From the NCBI GenBank assembly GCA_036320915.1, contig JAXBDG010000002.1:3872001-3936000 (forward strand): a DNA stretch of 64,000 bases, read 5' to 3'. The position numbers were made by a program, and so were the translations under genes. This document shows, in pieces, positions 1 to 12,700 of the stretch. Origin of the DNA: Linnemannia elongata. Taxonomy: Eukaryota; Mortierellomycota; Mortierellomycetes; Mortierellales; Mortierellaceae. Under the pieces are notes generated by a model, which saw nothing but the letters and a program-made list of their open reading frames with translations, was not told where the DNA came from and made no database searches. Each line of letters begins with the position of its first letter. Position 1 is the first letter of the stretch.

Positions 1-728
1 TGTGGCTGCGGTGCTGAAAGAAGCGTAGTAGAATCGAAGGCAGTGGTTCTGTCGATCTCGTTTTTAGTTGTTGTTGTCGAAGAAGGGGGAGAAGCAATTG
101 TGGTTCCTGCTGCTTCTACAGAGATAGTAGCAGTGCCAATTATTCTAGGGGGTTGTTGCTGTAATTGACTGTAGTGGGAATTGTGTTGTTGAGGAGAAGA
201 AGAAGTAGAGGAGGAAGGAGACGAGGAAGGAGACGATGAAGGTGAAGAAGAAGAGGACGGACAGGAAGGAAGGAAAGGAGAAGGCGACTGGTTGGGATGA
301 TGGTGATGTTGTGAAAGAGACGAAGCCATCGAAGACGACGACGATGTAGACGACAAGGCTGTCGATGCTGTTGTTGGTAGGGGGGTTGCGGCAGTTGCAC
401 CTTCAGCTGCAGCTGCAGATGGATCAAGCATGCACCTGCTGTTGCTGCATGCTGCTGTCGATGGTGCTGATATTGGGAGTCCGCCATGAATCGAGTTTGG
501 TGTGGCCACGGAGAGGAGGAGGACATCGAGGTCAGAGGAGGTTTGTTGCCCTTTTCCCTGTCCATCTGCGACTCCTTGCGCGTGTGCTTGACCATGTTGC
601 TGCCCTCCTTCTACTCCTTCACTTTGTCCTTGGCCATGGCCATGTGCGTTGTGCTCTTGACTGTGTCGAGGGAGGGACAGAAGTCTGCTGCCCCGGGTCG
701 CAAACGACGAGGACGATGAGGACGGCAT
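1..728 (-). CDS. Ser/Gln-rich protein, amino-terminal part (runs off left edge)
   Basis: A minus-strand reading frame opens at the ATG at 728-726, preceded by an in-frame TAG about 30 bases upstream, and stays open for 242 codons to the window edge, so the carboxyl end is missing. The visible part is low complexity: a Ser-rich start, a Gly/Gln/His stretch, Ala/Thr-rich runs, a long Ser/Pro block and a short Gln run. No folded domain or membrane segment is visible. Such composition is common in the disordered amino-terminal regions of fungal transcription factors and signalling proteins, but that is only inference. The long gene-free DNA upstream would fit a regulated gene. Codons are not interrupted by stops or frameshifts. 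Function unknown; a further exon boundary inside this stretch cannot be excluded. Confidence 0.55.
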   Translation of the reverse strand, partial: MPSSSSSSFATRGSRLLSLPRHSQEHNAHGHGQGQSEGVEGGQQHGQAHAQGVADGQGKGQQTSSDLDVLLLSVATPNSIHGGLPISAPSTAACSNSRCMLDPSAAAAEGATAATPLPTTASTALSSTSSSSSMASSLSQHHHHPNQSPSPFLPSCPSSSSSPSSSPSSSPSSSTSSSPQQHNSHYSQLQQQPPRIIGTATISVEAAGTTIASPPSSTTTTKNEIDRTTAFDSTTLLSAPQP

Positions 729-3344
729 ATCGGGGGGTGAAAATGAGAGCGCAGATTTCTATGCTTTGCTTTTCTCGCTCAAAAAGAAAAATAAAAGATG
801 GGATAGGATGGGATGCGAGGGCGCTCTATTGATTGACAATGAATGGGTGAGAGGGAATAATGCAATGCGCGCGTTATTTTGCGTGTTCTCTTCTTTCTAT
901 CTTTCCTTTCTTTTTCAACAGTATTTTTTCAATGGAGCGTTTTGAGAGATGGAAGAGCGACCTCTGGTTATCACTTTATAAGAACAAAGGGAGAAAAGAC
1001 TGAAAGAAAAAGAACGGATGTTGGTTTGTGTCTGTTGTGTATGAATGTCTGACAGGAAACACCACGGTCCTTCGTTGTTTCTTTTGGATGCTCAAAGGGA
1101 AGGGAAAAAGAGGGGATGAAGGCGATCGAGATTGCTGCAGTCGCCCAATAACAATAACAATAACGATCTGATCACCGTTGGAAATGTATCTGAGCAAAAG
1201 GTAGGAGTCCAGGCTGCTACTCAATCGACAAGGCAGCTGCTATGGGTCTCCCTTGTCAATGCTCTGTTGGTCCAATATGAGTTGCATGGAACCAACCGAA
1301 AAAAAAAGAAACGAAAAAAGGGCCTTTGAATGAATGGTCGAGACTGAGATGCTCGACTAAAGGAGAGGGAAGGGTCAGGGGGTAGTTGTAAAGAACAACA
1401 GGGCCAAAAAAAGAATAAAAAGAAACAGAAACAAAAACAAAGGTCGGGGAATAGCACCCTGCGCTGCGGACGAGGGGATGGATGGGATACTTGTTGTACT
1501 TCCCTCCCCCCTGTCCATGAAAATTCACCAGCAAAAAGGGGGGTAAGGTACCAGTGGTTAGAGTGGACAGGGCTAGGTTGGCTCTTTAGGAGAATAAACA
1601 AGGTCAAACCAAGGGTTTGTCATGGATAAAATGAAATGGCCGAGTCGGGGCGTCGAAAGTGAGTGGAACAGAATGAGAAAGAGACGAAGAGAACAGAGGG
1701 TTTCTGAGCAAGTGACGAAGGGCGTTGAATGAAAGTGAGTGAGTAAATAGAGGGGATAAAGCGAGCAAGACTCAATGTTGGAGACAATGAGAGACTAAGA
1801 AAGAGGGGGGGGGTATTTGGCAATGGAGAGAGGTACAGACTGAGGAGTATCATCTCATCATTGTCGTGCTCGAATTGTTCACAGCCTTCAACGGTCCGTT
1901 GAGTCCTGCAGTTCTGGGAAGGAGGATAACAAAAAAAACAAATAAATAAAGTAGAGACAGGAGAAAGAGGGGGTGAAGAAAAGTGAATTGGAGTCGGGTC
2001 TAAGGGGTGGGCATAGCCTGTGTAACCGCCAGGGAATCGAGAGAGAGAGAAGGGAGGGGACTTAAGTAAAAAGACAATGCATAAACAACATGTATTATTC
2101 ATGCTAAAAAACGATAGTTGCGCACCAGGGTTGTAAAAAGGGCCTCAACGCCAACGCACGACAGGAGGCGAGCAGCCATCATCATCGTGATCATCATTCA
2201 GAGCCACTGCAACGGGTACCGATAAGAGTATGGAGGTAGCCAGGAACAAATAAGAAGAGCCCTTTGATTGAACACCCACAAACCAATGGAGTGGGAAAGG
2301 AGCCTTTCTTATGTCCTGTTGTTGATTCACCCGCCCCACACAAGTCGAAGAAGTAAGCGTCGCGAACTGGCAAATAAAAGGACGACGGCCGTCGAGGGAT
2401 CAAGGCCAGGAAAGGGGGTGTGTGGATGCCATGCGAGGTAATTATTATTTTGCATCATGCTCTTGTTTGAATGCTGTTTGAGCCTTAGTTACCAGCCACT
2501 TTGTCCAGCTCCTTTTGGCAGGAAACAGGGGAGAATGAGCCAGTAGAAAGCGAAAGAGACGGAAGATGGTGTATATAATAATAGGGGTCGTCAATGTAAA
2601 AAATGTAATAAAAAAATAGAGCCAGTATATGTGCGCGAAAGCGAGTGCTTGAGAGTAAGAAGGATGGAGGGAGTGAGGGTCGTGGTTGCGTTGTGACTAC
2701 ATGGCATGGCATCTGCATGGCATGATGTTTATCTCTTCCTTCCTATCACCTTGTGTTTGTTGACAACATCTTTGCCCTCATAGCAATGCAATTAGGTGCT
2801 TTGATAATATTTTTTTGTTTGTGCCTGTGTGCATGTTGTGCATGTCCAATAAACAGACGGACAAGGCCATAAGCCCTCTCTTCTCTCAAATCATGCACAC
2901 ATGCCCATAGGGAAGGTGGGACTAACAAAAGAGAGGAGAATTACTCTTGACTCTTCTTTATGCCAAAGCGCAAACGCGCGCTAAGCTTTGCTTACTCAGA
3001 TCCCCTGGAAGATGTCCAAGCTCAACTTGGACATATTTGTCTACTTTTTCTTCTCTTCCTCCTCATTCTCTCCTTCACTCTCTCACTATACACTTCCTGG
3101 CATTACTGATTCACCACAACCGTCTTACCCCTTATCCCATTACATTTCTTTCACGCGTGTAAAGTAGTTCCCCCGTCGTCTTGGCTCTTCAAAAAAACCA
3201 ATGTAACCAAAATAAGGTCCCCACTGAACATGCTTGGATGATGAGATGATAGAGTCAGGGAAATCGAACAAACAAGAGCTAATTTTTTGTTTGTTTGTTT
3301 GTTGTGCATGTTCGGTCTATCTCATGCACTAAACAGGCCCATTC

Positions 3345-3346
<2 letters not shown>

Positions 3347-3377
<31 letters not shown>
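3347..3377. repeat. poly(A) tract, 31 nt
   Basis: An uninterrupted run of 31 A on the plus strand in gene-free DNA. Confidence 0.95.
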
Positions 3378-3380
<3 letters not shown>

Positions 3381-4205
3381 ATCCTCCATCCCTAATGGTC
3401 CGGTCCTCAAGTCCTGAAGTCCTCAGGACAAAAAGACAACGCCCATGTCTTGTGTTCACACACAAATACTTTTTTCTTCTACATCGTCTTCTTCTTCGTC
3501 AACTTGACCGCCCGATAATTAACTCAAAAAAAAAGACGTATGGATGATGTTCTCCGCGGGTCGAATTGCCTCTGAGTTCTTTCTCTCGCTTTTCCCTTCC
3601 TTACGTTTGCGTGTGATGATTCGGCTGTTGAAAAAGGTGGTCCGTTCGTTGGTGAATGACGATGTCTGTTTTGTTGGTTGGCTTACCTTGTTGAGCTCTG
3701 TTGAAAAATTTCGTTGCTTTTGGTGGCAAAAATGAAGTGGGATGTCGCGTAATAAGGAAAAATTGGACTCTGAAGTCGAGACCGCCGTTGGTGTTGTGGA
3801 TTGTTGTCGAGAGTTGTGGAGAGTCGTTGAGAGGAAAAGGGAGTAGGATCTCGGGCTGGATGTAGGAGGACCAAAGAGTGTCAGGAGTAGTAGTTGTGTG
3901 AGGGGGGGAGTAAGTGAAGGGTTGGGGTACAGAGACGGTGGTGAGGAGTATATTAATGGTGATGCGGTGAATGATAGCAATAAGTGTCGATGATGAAGGG
4001 AGGAGTCGGAAAAAAGGAAAAAGAAGAGAGAAGAAGGAGAGAATGAGATGAAGAGGAGGGGGACATGGAGGAAGAATAAACGAAGAAGGAGAAACCATTG
4101 TTTTCGGGGTGTCATGTCTCTCACTCCTTTGTCAACTTGTCAACGGAAGAAAAGGGGTGAGTGGAAGAATAAACGTCCTTACTCCAAGAGAACAAAAGAA
4201 ACCGA

Positions 4206-4228
4206 CAGAGAGAGAGAGAGAGAGAGAG
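4206..4228. repeat. (AG)n dinucleotide repeat
   Basis: About eleven AG units followed by imperfect GAGCGAG copies. Simple-sequence repeat in gene-free DNA. Confidence 0.9.
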
Positions 4229-6451
4229 CGAGCGAGAGAGCAAGAGAGAGAGGATCGAGTTCGAGTAGACCCTATCCAATACGCCCAAGACAATGGCCCA
4301 ATGGGTGGTACTTCTTGTATGTACCCCATCGATCTCATCCATCCACCAATTGTAAAAAGTACATCCCTCCCCACATCCACTCATTCACTGAATCACTGGA
4401 CTATGACCATTCATTCATTAATTATGTTCCAATGACTCTCGGCTCTCTTCTTCTTCAATACTTCTGTGGTTAGGGGGAGTGAAGCAGAGCAGGGCGAGTA
4501 AAACGGTACGGGTGTGTATCAATGTGCACTTGGCAACTGCGATTGTCCCTTTTTTTTTCTCATGTCCATCCCCCCTTGCCTTTTACCCACAGATTGACAC
4601 ACGTAATCTCGAAGACCCTTGCTTAACACACCCACTTCCCCTAGCGTCTGACAAGAAAGAAAAAAAAAAACCAGGGGGGTGCAGTGCAGAATTTTTGTTT
4701 TCTAAAACAATTTGTACCTTTCACTATTGATTCTTGACTTGAGTCTAAGGGTACATAGAGGTATATGTCAAGAAAGAACAAAAAGGAAAGAGGATCTTCC
4801 TCTCATGTACCCTTCTCACTCCTCTTTTCTTACCCCTCATGTTCCTCCCTCTTCCATCTTCCTCTCATTCTACCCTATTTCGGCTCGTTATTCTCCTGCA
4901 AGCCACTAATTGCAGAATTGGGCGCAACTCGCCACATTTCCAACCAGTGCCTGTGCCCATTGCTTACCCATCATTGTGACATGTACACCTACCTACCCAC
5001 ACACAAGGAGAGAAAGAGAGGAAGTGGCTTTTCGTAGTACAAGGGCTCCACTTTGATTAGTAGTGAATTGTGTTTGTCGAATGATTAGTGTTAGCCCCTG
5101 AATTTGCGGATGACAAGGAACTCCCTCACCCGCATTGACCTGCATCGCCTCCCATAAGTAGGAACCCGTCCTCGTTGAGTTATATTGTTCCCATTACTAC
5201 CATCTAACAAACATAGGTCCCAGTGGTGGTTTTTCCAATGGTCCTCACTGCATACCAAGGTGGATATTTTTTTGGGGAGAGTAGGTCAGCACCCAAAAAT
5301 ACAGACTAAAGTCGCGAAGAGGGTTAGGTTTTTTTCAGGAACAAGGAACAAGGAACAACAAACAACGAAAGAGACGAGCGTTAGTCCCTGAATTTTATTT
5401 TTTTTTATTTGATCGAGGAAAAGGCAAGTGAGGGAAGAAGAGAGGAAGGAGAGGATCATCCAACCATGCGACATGTTATGGATCACTCTTTATTTCTCCG
5501 CCAAAGTAAATAAACTTTCTTCACTTTACGCATTCACTGTCCACACCCCTTCGATACTACAATGTCCCCTTCCTCTTCGTACCTTTTCGTTGTATTTTCT
5601 TGGAGCTGACCCAAACCCAACCCCACATCAGCATTGTGAAAAAACAAGCACAAAGAAACGCCGAAGGTCTTGCGAAAAGGGCTTGGTCATGCCAGCAACT
5701 AAGAGAAAAAAAACAAGGGCGAACGAGTTAAAGGAAGTACAAACCCCTTCAAAAGTTGGAGCGAACTCAAATCAACAAAACACAAAGAACAACACTCCAC
5801 AATAATCAATTCTCGTTAATCAAATGCCGCGTGAGGGCCTCCAAAAGCTTGTAGCTCCGCTCATGTTTTCTTTCATAGTTTGCGAGCTATCAACGACATA
5901 TCGAGCTCATTTTCCATCCTCATTAGTCGAGCTCATCTCGGCATCCACAGGTCGACACGTCCCCTACTCTGTCATGAAGAAAAAAAAAGGCTCCTAGTAA
6001 AAGGGCTGTGTAGTACCTTTACTCCACTGGGGCATGTAGAACTCATACATACACACCTAAGGAAGAAGCGAGGGCTCTGGCTTCGAAAGAAAGATCCAAT
6101 TGTTAATATCGCTGAATCATGCATCTCACATATTTTTTTCTTTCTTTCCTCCCTCTTCTCTATCGACCTCAAAAGGTGGCTCCCTGACCTTTTTTTCATT
6201 CAAGAAGAAAGAAGGCAGACATCGCTCGGCTCGGGTGAGCATGAAATTCCTATTTGGCGCAACAATAAAAAAGAGCAAAAAACGCATGCATGTATGCAGC
6301 ATCGCAAAACTAGATCTCTTTTTTTTTTTTCTTCCTTTCTCTCTTTCTATCTCTTTCGTGTATAGGCCAAAAAAAAGCAGTGTGGACATGCTATGCATGC
6401 AATCTCCTTTCTGTGTGTCGTCTATTTTCATATACACTTTTTGTGGTCCGC

Positions 6452-6479
6452 GGATAATGGATAATGGATAATGGATAAT
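6452..6479. repeat. GGATAAT x4 minisatellite
   Basis: Four perfect 7-bp units GGATAAT in direct repeat, followed by a degenerate continuation (AGATA). No flanking gene explains it. Confidence 0.9.
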
Positions 6480-6641
6480 AGATATGGTTCAGGGGTGAAA
6501 GATGAAAACGATGGAGGAGGGTTGTTTGAAGGGAAGAAAAAAATACAACCAAACACGAACGCGCAGGGCAGTTAAGAAACAGCGCGAAAAGAAAAAACGA
6601 CAGGAAACCTCACAATTGTACCTTGCGTTTCCCATCTCACT

Positions 6642-6661
6642 CCCCCCCCCCCCCCCCCCCC
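6642..6661. repeat. poly(C) tract, 20 nt
   Basis: Twenty consecutive C on the plus strand, so G20 on the minus strand. It is the only long C/G homopolymer in the window; the others are A/T. Confidence 0.9.
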
Positions 6662-7272
6662 TTTCATTAGAAACATGACCACAAAACGCGAGCGCGACCA
6701 AAATAAAAATCTCCACATATTTCTTGGGTTTCTCCGCTGTAATCTGCCTATTCAAAAATGTGGTTGATGTTGTCTGCGACTGAAAAACATTAAGCAGAAG
6801 AAGGGGTCGGTGTTATGACTTGTGAGCCAAAAGTAGACAAGGGGCAAGCGAGAGAGAGGGTGAGAAAGCGAGGAGAGTGAGAGAAAAAGGACCCTGGGTT
6901 AGCGATCGGGAAAAATGACCAGATCCCGTAATACACTTCGTGGGCAATGATTGGGTCTGCTTGGACCTTGTTTTTGTCCTGACCTGAATGGTCTGGGCTT
7001 TCCTCTCCATCCCTTCTCTCAAAAAACGACCTGACAACAACAGCTGAGCGAGGGGAAGGGTCGTGCTCGCTCACCGACACCCTTTTTTTTTCTCGGTGGA
7101 TGAGAAAAAAGAAAACACGGAGTGGGAGAGTCAGATGGAGGATAGAGTCGATGAAAAAAGTCTGGGCCCTTCTCAACAAATGCCTATCAGACCACCCCAC
7201 ACGACAAACAAAAAAAAACCACAGAAAATGAAGAGTATTTTTAATAAAACATCCATAGTGTGGCAAGCCTGC

Positions 7273-9097
7273 TTAATCGTCATCATCACTTCCCATGAGC
7301 TCCGCAAGCTCCCTTTCTTCCTCCTCAGTCATCATCCCCGGCTTGCGCTCCTCTCCAGCCTTCTTCTCCCCCCCTTTCGTCACCACTGTCTCCGAAGCGC
7401 CTCCTAAGGAAAGCGCAGCTACAGAGGGATCCTCCTCCTTGGGAGCAGGAGCGACCAGATCTTGTTCTTTCAATGACCACCGACGGACCGTGTTATCTAG
7501 CGATCCCGTAATCAGTGTCGTCCCCACGGCAACCATACTCGACACCTCGTCAAAGTGTCCCTTAATCTCAGTAATCAGCTTTCCAGTCTAAATAATATTC
7601 ACGCGTACATATAGAAGATGAAGGTTGTGAATTAGTTGCTTGCCCCTAGTTGCTGATATACCTTCATGTTTTGATGGGTTCGAGAAAGCCATAGCCGCAA
7701 TGCATTGTGACCGCCCGTGCACGTATCACTTACGGCGACAGACCAGACGCGCACAGATTCCTGACGTCCTCCTGTCACAACATACGGCCCTGCAAGCGCG
7801 ATCGACTTTACGAAATCAGGATGCAACAACGTTGTATCTACTTTCTTCGTCTACAATTTCACAATACATATTTAAAGTTAGAGGCACACTCGATATCGTT
7901 GTCCAGCAAGTCTCAATCAAGCATAATCAACGAGCAAGTTACCTCAAGGTCAAGCCGCTGTGCAGTCTTATCAGCAGATGTAGACCAGATCTCGACTCCA
8001 GCTTCAACAATGACCCTGTAAACAGTTGTCTCATGGTGCTTAAACACATGCACGCAGTGTCCACCCCTCCCCTGCCCACGCTCGATATCCCATTTCCGGA
8101 TCGTCCCGTCACTTCCTGCCGAGTACAAATACTCCTTTCCATGATCCTCCTTTTCCTCTGCATCATCATCCTTCCGCTCATTATCCTCTTCGACAGTTAG
8201 GCAGAGATCATTGATCCCACGCGCATGTCCCTTCCAAGGCCCACCAGCACCTCCACGGAACTCCTCAAACGTCTCCAGATCCCAATGCAGGATCGTCCCG
8301 TCGTAAGAAGCCGAGAACAACTCATGTGCAATCCTCTTTCTCTTCTCGCCACCCTCGGGGTTGTCGACAAGGATAGTCCGGACTGCAAGGGCTTTGACGA
8401 AATCGGTATGACCCTTGAGGGTGGCGAGACAGGTCTTAGACTCTGTGTCCCAGACGCGGATGGTTTTGTCCCATGATCCTGTGATGAGTCGTTCCTGGCC
8501 CTGGTGGGTTTGGTAGACGGCTACTCTGGTGACGGGTCCTGTGTGTCCGTGATAAAGCTTCATCGTCTTTCCTGTCTGAACGCGTTGTTTTTTTTTTTTG
8601 CCATGACGGAAGTAAAGGAATAATTAGAGGGTCGAATTTGTAAGAGAGTGACGACCAGGAAAAAATTCAGCAACAAAAAAAAACACTATAAACGATCAAC
8701 AGGGTTCGTGCAATTCACCACAACATACCTCGAGGTTGATCTTGCGTGCAACATGCCCGCTCTCGGCCGTAAACAGCGTCGCACCCACCAATGCCTTGTC
8801 CTCCACAACAATCGCCGCCATCGTATTTGATTCCTCACCCGCTGGTGAAGCCTCCTCAGTCGTATTCGTAGAAGTGGTAGAAGCAAGGCCGGACCGACGC
8901 AAACCGAGACACATATCAAGGACCTTGGATGAGACCTTAATTGCTTGTCCCTTGTCAAAGTTGACCATCCCCTGTCTCGCGGCCATCCTTGCAATGTCGG
9001 CATCAGTCTGGAAAAAGTTCTCGGCCTCTGAACTGATGTTGGGGGAAAAGTCAATGTCCTCCACTGGGATCTGGTATGCTGTTGGCTGGGTTGACAT
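7273..9097 (-). CDS. WD40-repeat protein (477 aa)
   Basis: Four exons on the minus strand: 9097-8729, 8575-7943, 7850-7734 and 7587-7273. All junctions are phase 0, with donors GTATGT, GTAACT and GTAAGT and acceptors TTCAG, TTGTAG and TTTAG. The start is the ATG at 9097 (MSTQPTAY); the frame upstream has only a TTG. About 125 residues without a clear fold precede a WD40 propeller, seen as repeated GH...V..V, ..SWDKTIRVWD, SASYDGTILHWD, SAGSDGTIRKWD, GGRQESVRVWS and GSLDNTVRRWS blades. An acidic EEDNERKDDDAEEKE insert interrupts one blade, and the tail ends in MGSDDDD. WD40 propellers are protein-binding platforms; nothing visible fixes the partner or pathway. It lies in tandem with the MYB gene. 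I am confident of the fold but not of the function. Confidence 0.88.
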
Positions 9098-9737
9098 AGT
9101 GGAGTATGAAGTTGCTGAAGTGAGGGGGGAAGGGAACAAGTTGTTGGGAAGAGAAAGAGGATGTCGTTGGGAGATGATGGTGTTGAGATCAGCTCAGATT
9201 TAAAAGCGCGCTCAGGGGTGACTGTTCCTTCTCGGACACGAATTGTTGAGAGTCGCGATTCGCTAAAGAAATTATTTGCGCGGTAATGAACCTTGGATCA
9301 ACTCTCCCAAGAACGCGCCATCGTTTATGGCTGCGATTTATTTTTATTTTTATTTTTTTAAAAAAAAGGCACGCACATGTTGAAGACCCATCCTTTAATA
9401 GAACTAGCGCAAAAGAAATGAAGGGAAGATGGCTCTCTACAGAATACAAGCAACGCATTACAAGCAAAAGAAAGAATGTAAGAACGAAAGAAAGAAAGAA
9501 AGGAGGAAGGAGAAAACTAGTTATCTAAACGAGTTGTTTGCAGTGTGGAAAGGGGGAGAATTCGAATAGGTAAAATAAGGTGGGTGAAGAAACGAGAGTG
9601 CGGAAAGGATATCAAACGAAAAAGGGTATTGCATACGGAGATGGTGAAATGAATGTGTTATGTACAAAATGAGTATCTTTGCCACAGTAGAGACAAGGGT
9701 GCGATTCAATTGAGAAAGGAGAGAGTAGCCAAGGTCT
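9098..9737. other. intergenic, WD40 promoter / MYB 3' flank
   Basis: 640 bp between the WD40 start codon and the MYB stop codon. Purine-rich plus strand, so C/T-rich on the sense strand of the WD40 gene, as in other promoters here. No gene seen. Confidence 0.5.
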
Positions 9738-12700
9738 TTATCGGCGTTCCATCTCCTCAGAACTTAGGCAGAGGTTGTCGATGGCCATGAGTTCTCGGAC
9801 TGAGCCACGACGGATCGCAAGGTAGGCTGTATTAGGCTTGGGCGAAGCCTGCTTCTGCCTCTGCACATCATGGTCCATCTCCATGTCATCCTGATCGCGG
9901 TCAGATCCGTGCTCAGAATTAGAATAGTCTACAGACGAACGCTCAGATCGGAAGTAGGTTGGTGGCGACATTCCTGAAGTTGGCGATAGAGAGTGTCGGC
10001 GACCAGCTTGCGTATCGTCAGGTCTAGGTCGTTGGTTGATATGGTACGAGTGGTACGCCCTCTGGGAGTTGTGCTGAGAGAATCCCTGATGTTCCTCAGA
10101 ATGGTCCTCTTCCTTTAGGTGGCTTAATGAGGTCGAGAATCGGCGAGTGAGGTTGGTCGGTTTGGCGATCTTTGTGCTCATCACTGCATCTTCGATGTCG
10201 CTGTTCCGGTCCGAAAGAACAGACATGGATGCTCTTCTTGGTCCTCCGTACTCGCCTTCATGGCCATACTCTGTCAAGTCCTCCTTGCTCTGGACAACAA
10301 CGGTGGTGGGTCGATCCCGAACGGGCATCTCGCGATGCTGCTCAGCCAAGTTGGCCAACTCTGCCAGTGCCGAGAATGGGTCATTATCCAATGACCCATG
10401 GTGCTCGTGCTGGCTCTGTCGACTAGGGTGGTGTCCCAAAGACTCGTGTCGAGTCATGTTGGGGCGCGGGAGCAAGTGGTTCAGCTGATGCTCTTGATGG
10501 TAGTAACCATGTCCATGCTCCACGGGGTGACTGTTATAGGGTGGCACTGCGCCGCCTGAGCCCGGTACTGCCATGGCTGAGGACGACCGGATCATCTTAT
10601 TTTGCATATTGTTTCCAAGAGAGGTGGGCGATGAGACAGACGTAGCCAAGGCTGCTGAAGTGGATGTATAATATGGACCATTGGACTTGTGGATCGAAGG
10701 GTTACCAGGCAAGTTGGGCCTTGTTTGTCCAAGACTAGGGCTTTGGAGAGACTTGTTGTGTGGTGGGTAGTTTCCAGAGGCTGAGCGGACGTTGGACCCC
10801 ATAGAGATGGAGCGCGACATGCTAGGAGAGAACTGGATCTTGCCCTTGGTGTCAGGGGTGATAGGAGGTGTGAGAACGCTGCGAGGTGTCTGGGGACCTT
10901 CGTGTTGGCTCTCCTGTGCGCAATGCGTGTATGCTGCCTGGAACCCTGCGTGGGCCTTTGCCGCCATCTCCAACGATGGCATGGAGTGCCTCCTCTCTGT
11001 AAATTGCAATGTAAATAAATACAGAGTGTGGTTAGCATGTCTGTTAATGCGCAAAATCATGTTAGTGCATTTGGTCAACGTATGATAACCTACCATATGG
11101 ATCGAAGCGATGGTTGCGAGAGAGCACAGTGGGCGAGGTAGCAGAAGTTGGTGAGGCGAGCGGTGAGATGTTGGCTGTTGTGGACCCTGAGCTGTTGTTG
11201 TCATGGAGTTTCAGTTGGAGTTCTACATGATAGTAAAGGAGTGAAGTAAAAATATTTCGGCAGGTTAATGGCAGCTCTGTCTGGGCTTGTCTCTCAAACA
11301 CTCACACCCTTGAGCTACGCCAAAATAACGCCAAAGAGCCATACCTGAGGGATCCTGAAGACTAAGGCGCCTTCGCTTTCGCTGCATGGATGTGTTGAAG
11401 TGATTCTTGATGGCGTTATCAGGACGACCTGGCATTAGCTTAGACATTTCCGCCCACTTGGATCCAAACTGCTCAAACAACTTGAATATGAGTTCGTCTT
11501 CTTTTGCTGTGAAGGGAGACTTATCAACTATTGTTTAGAAACGGAACAAGGGACAGTTCGGAGGATAATTTAGTGTGTCTGCTCCAAACTCCTAACCACC
11601 CCCACTAAAAAGGCAAGACCCGCCCCTTCGAATTTGTGTAAAAGAGCGATGAATGGGTAATTAGGTTCAACAACTTACTGCTGGGATCAAGATGGTTATG
11701 CCACCGTTCACGGCACTGCTTTCCGGTGCGCGAGCCCAATCGGCTTGCGATAAGAACCCATTTCTCTGCGCCCAATTCCTTCACAAGGTTCCGGAGCTGT
11801 CGATCCTCCTATGGTGATGCATATACAAAAACAAAAAGCAAGTGATATGTGAGCAGGAGGGGAAGAAAGGAAGGGAGGCAGGGAGGATCAATGCGGCACA
11901 ACTAAAGAAAGAGAGGCGAAAGGCATGCCGATGATTGTCGACGGAGGGATAGGGTAGGAGGGATGGACAACGAGGCAATACTCGTTGGTATCTCTCTCTT
12001 CATTCCTCGGTGTATTTAATGTATCAATCGGCAAACAATGCCATGAGAATCGCCGTTTGACAAAGGTATAGAAGGAGGGAGAAGACGAGGATACCAACGA
12101 AACAATGGCAAGAATAAGCAAGTACAAGGCACGAACGTGCACGAACAAGATGGAGAAAGAGTGTACAAAACAAGAAAAAAAATGAAATAAAGGAGACGCA
12201 AAAGCAATGCAAGGAAAACGCCTGTTCTTTTACCTCTGGGGTCCATGGACCTTTGATCGATCTGGGCTTGGAGATCATTCGCCAACGTTGAAGGCACTGA
12301 TCCTTGTCTCGAGATCCGTCTGGGAAGCAGTACTCTGCAATTCTCTTCCAAGCCTTGCCGCTGAACTTTGCCGTTGCTTCTCGTAACAAGGTGTCCTATA
12401 TGGAGTGGTATGTATGAGCATGACGAGCAGGGAGGGAGACAGTTACAGGATACAAAAAAGGCGACAATGGGAGTGTAAGTAGGAGAGATGGAACAAAAGA
12501 GAGAGGCACCAGTTAACGGTCGCTCTCTGGATTGAACACAGCAGCGGGTAGCAGGGTATTCTGCGCATTCGGCCTCTGTTATTTGTCTCCTTCACGCTCA
12601 CTCCTCGATCCTATGTACACTCAAGCCCTCTCTTCTCCTTTGCCTCCCAGCGAACACTGCCATGAAAGTACAATGATGAATAGTGGTATTTACAAATAAC

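Larger units (their letters stand above)
729..7272. other. 6.5-kb region without a recognisable gene
   Basis: Open frames here are short and match no family I know. The plus strand is purine-rich over long stretches (so the minus strand is C/T-rich), as upstream of other genes in the window, fitting promoter and leader DNA of the minus-strand gene at the left edge. It holds several simple repeats: A31 at 3347-3377, a (GA)n tract near 4206-4228, four GGATAAT copies at 6452-6479 and C20 at 6642-6661. An RNA gene or a gene of very small exons could be hidden; I could not see one. Confidence 0.5.

Noticed and set aside
9057..9139. Extended amino terminus for the WD40 protein
   Set aside because: The upstream start would be TTG; the ATG at 9097 gives a normal start.
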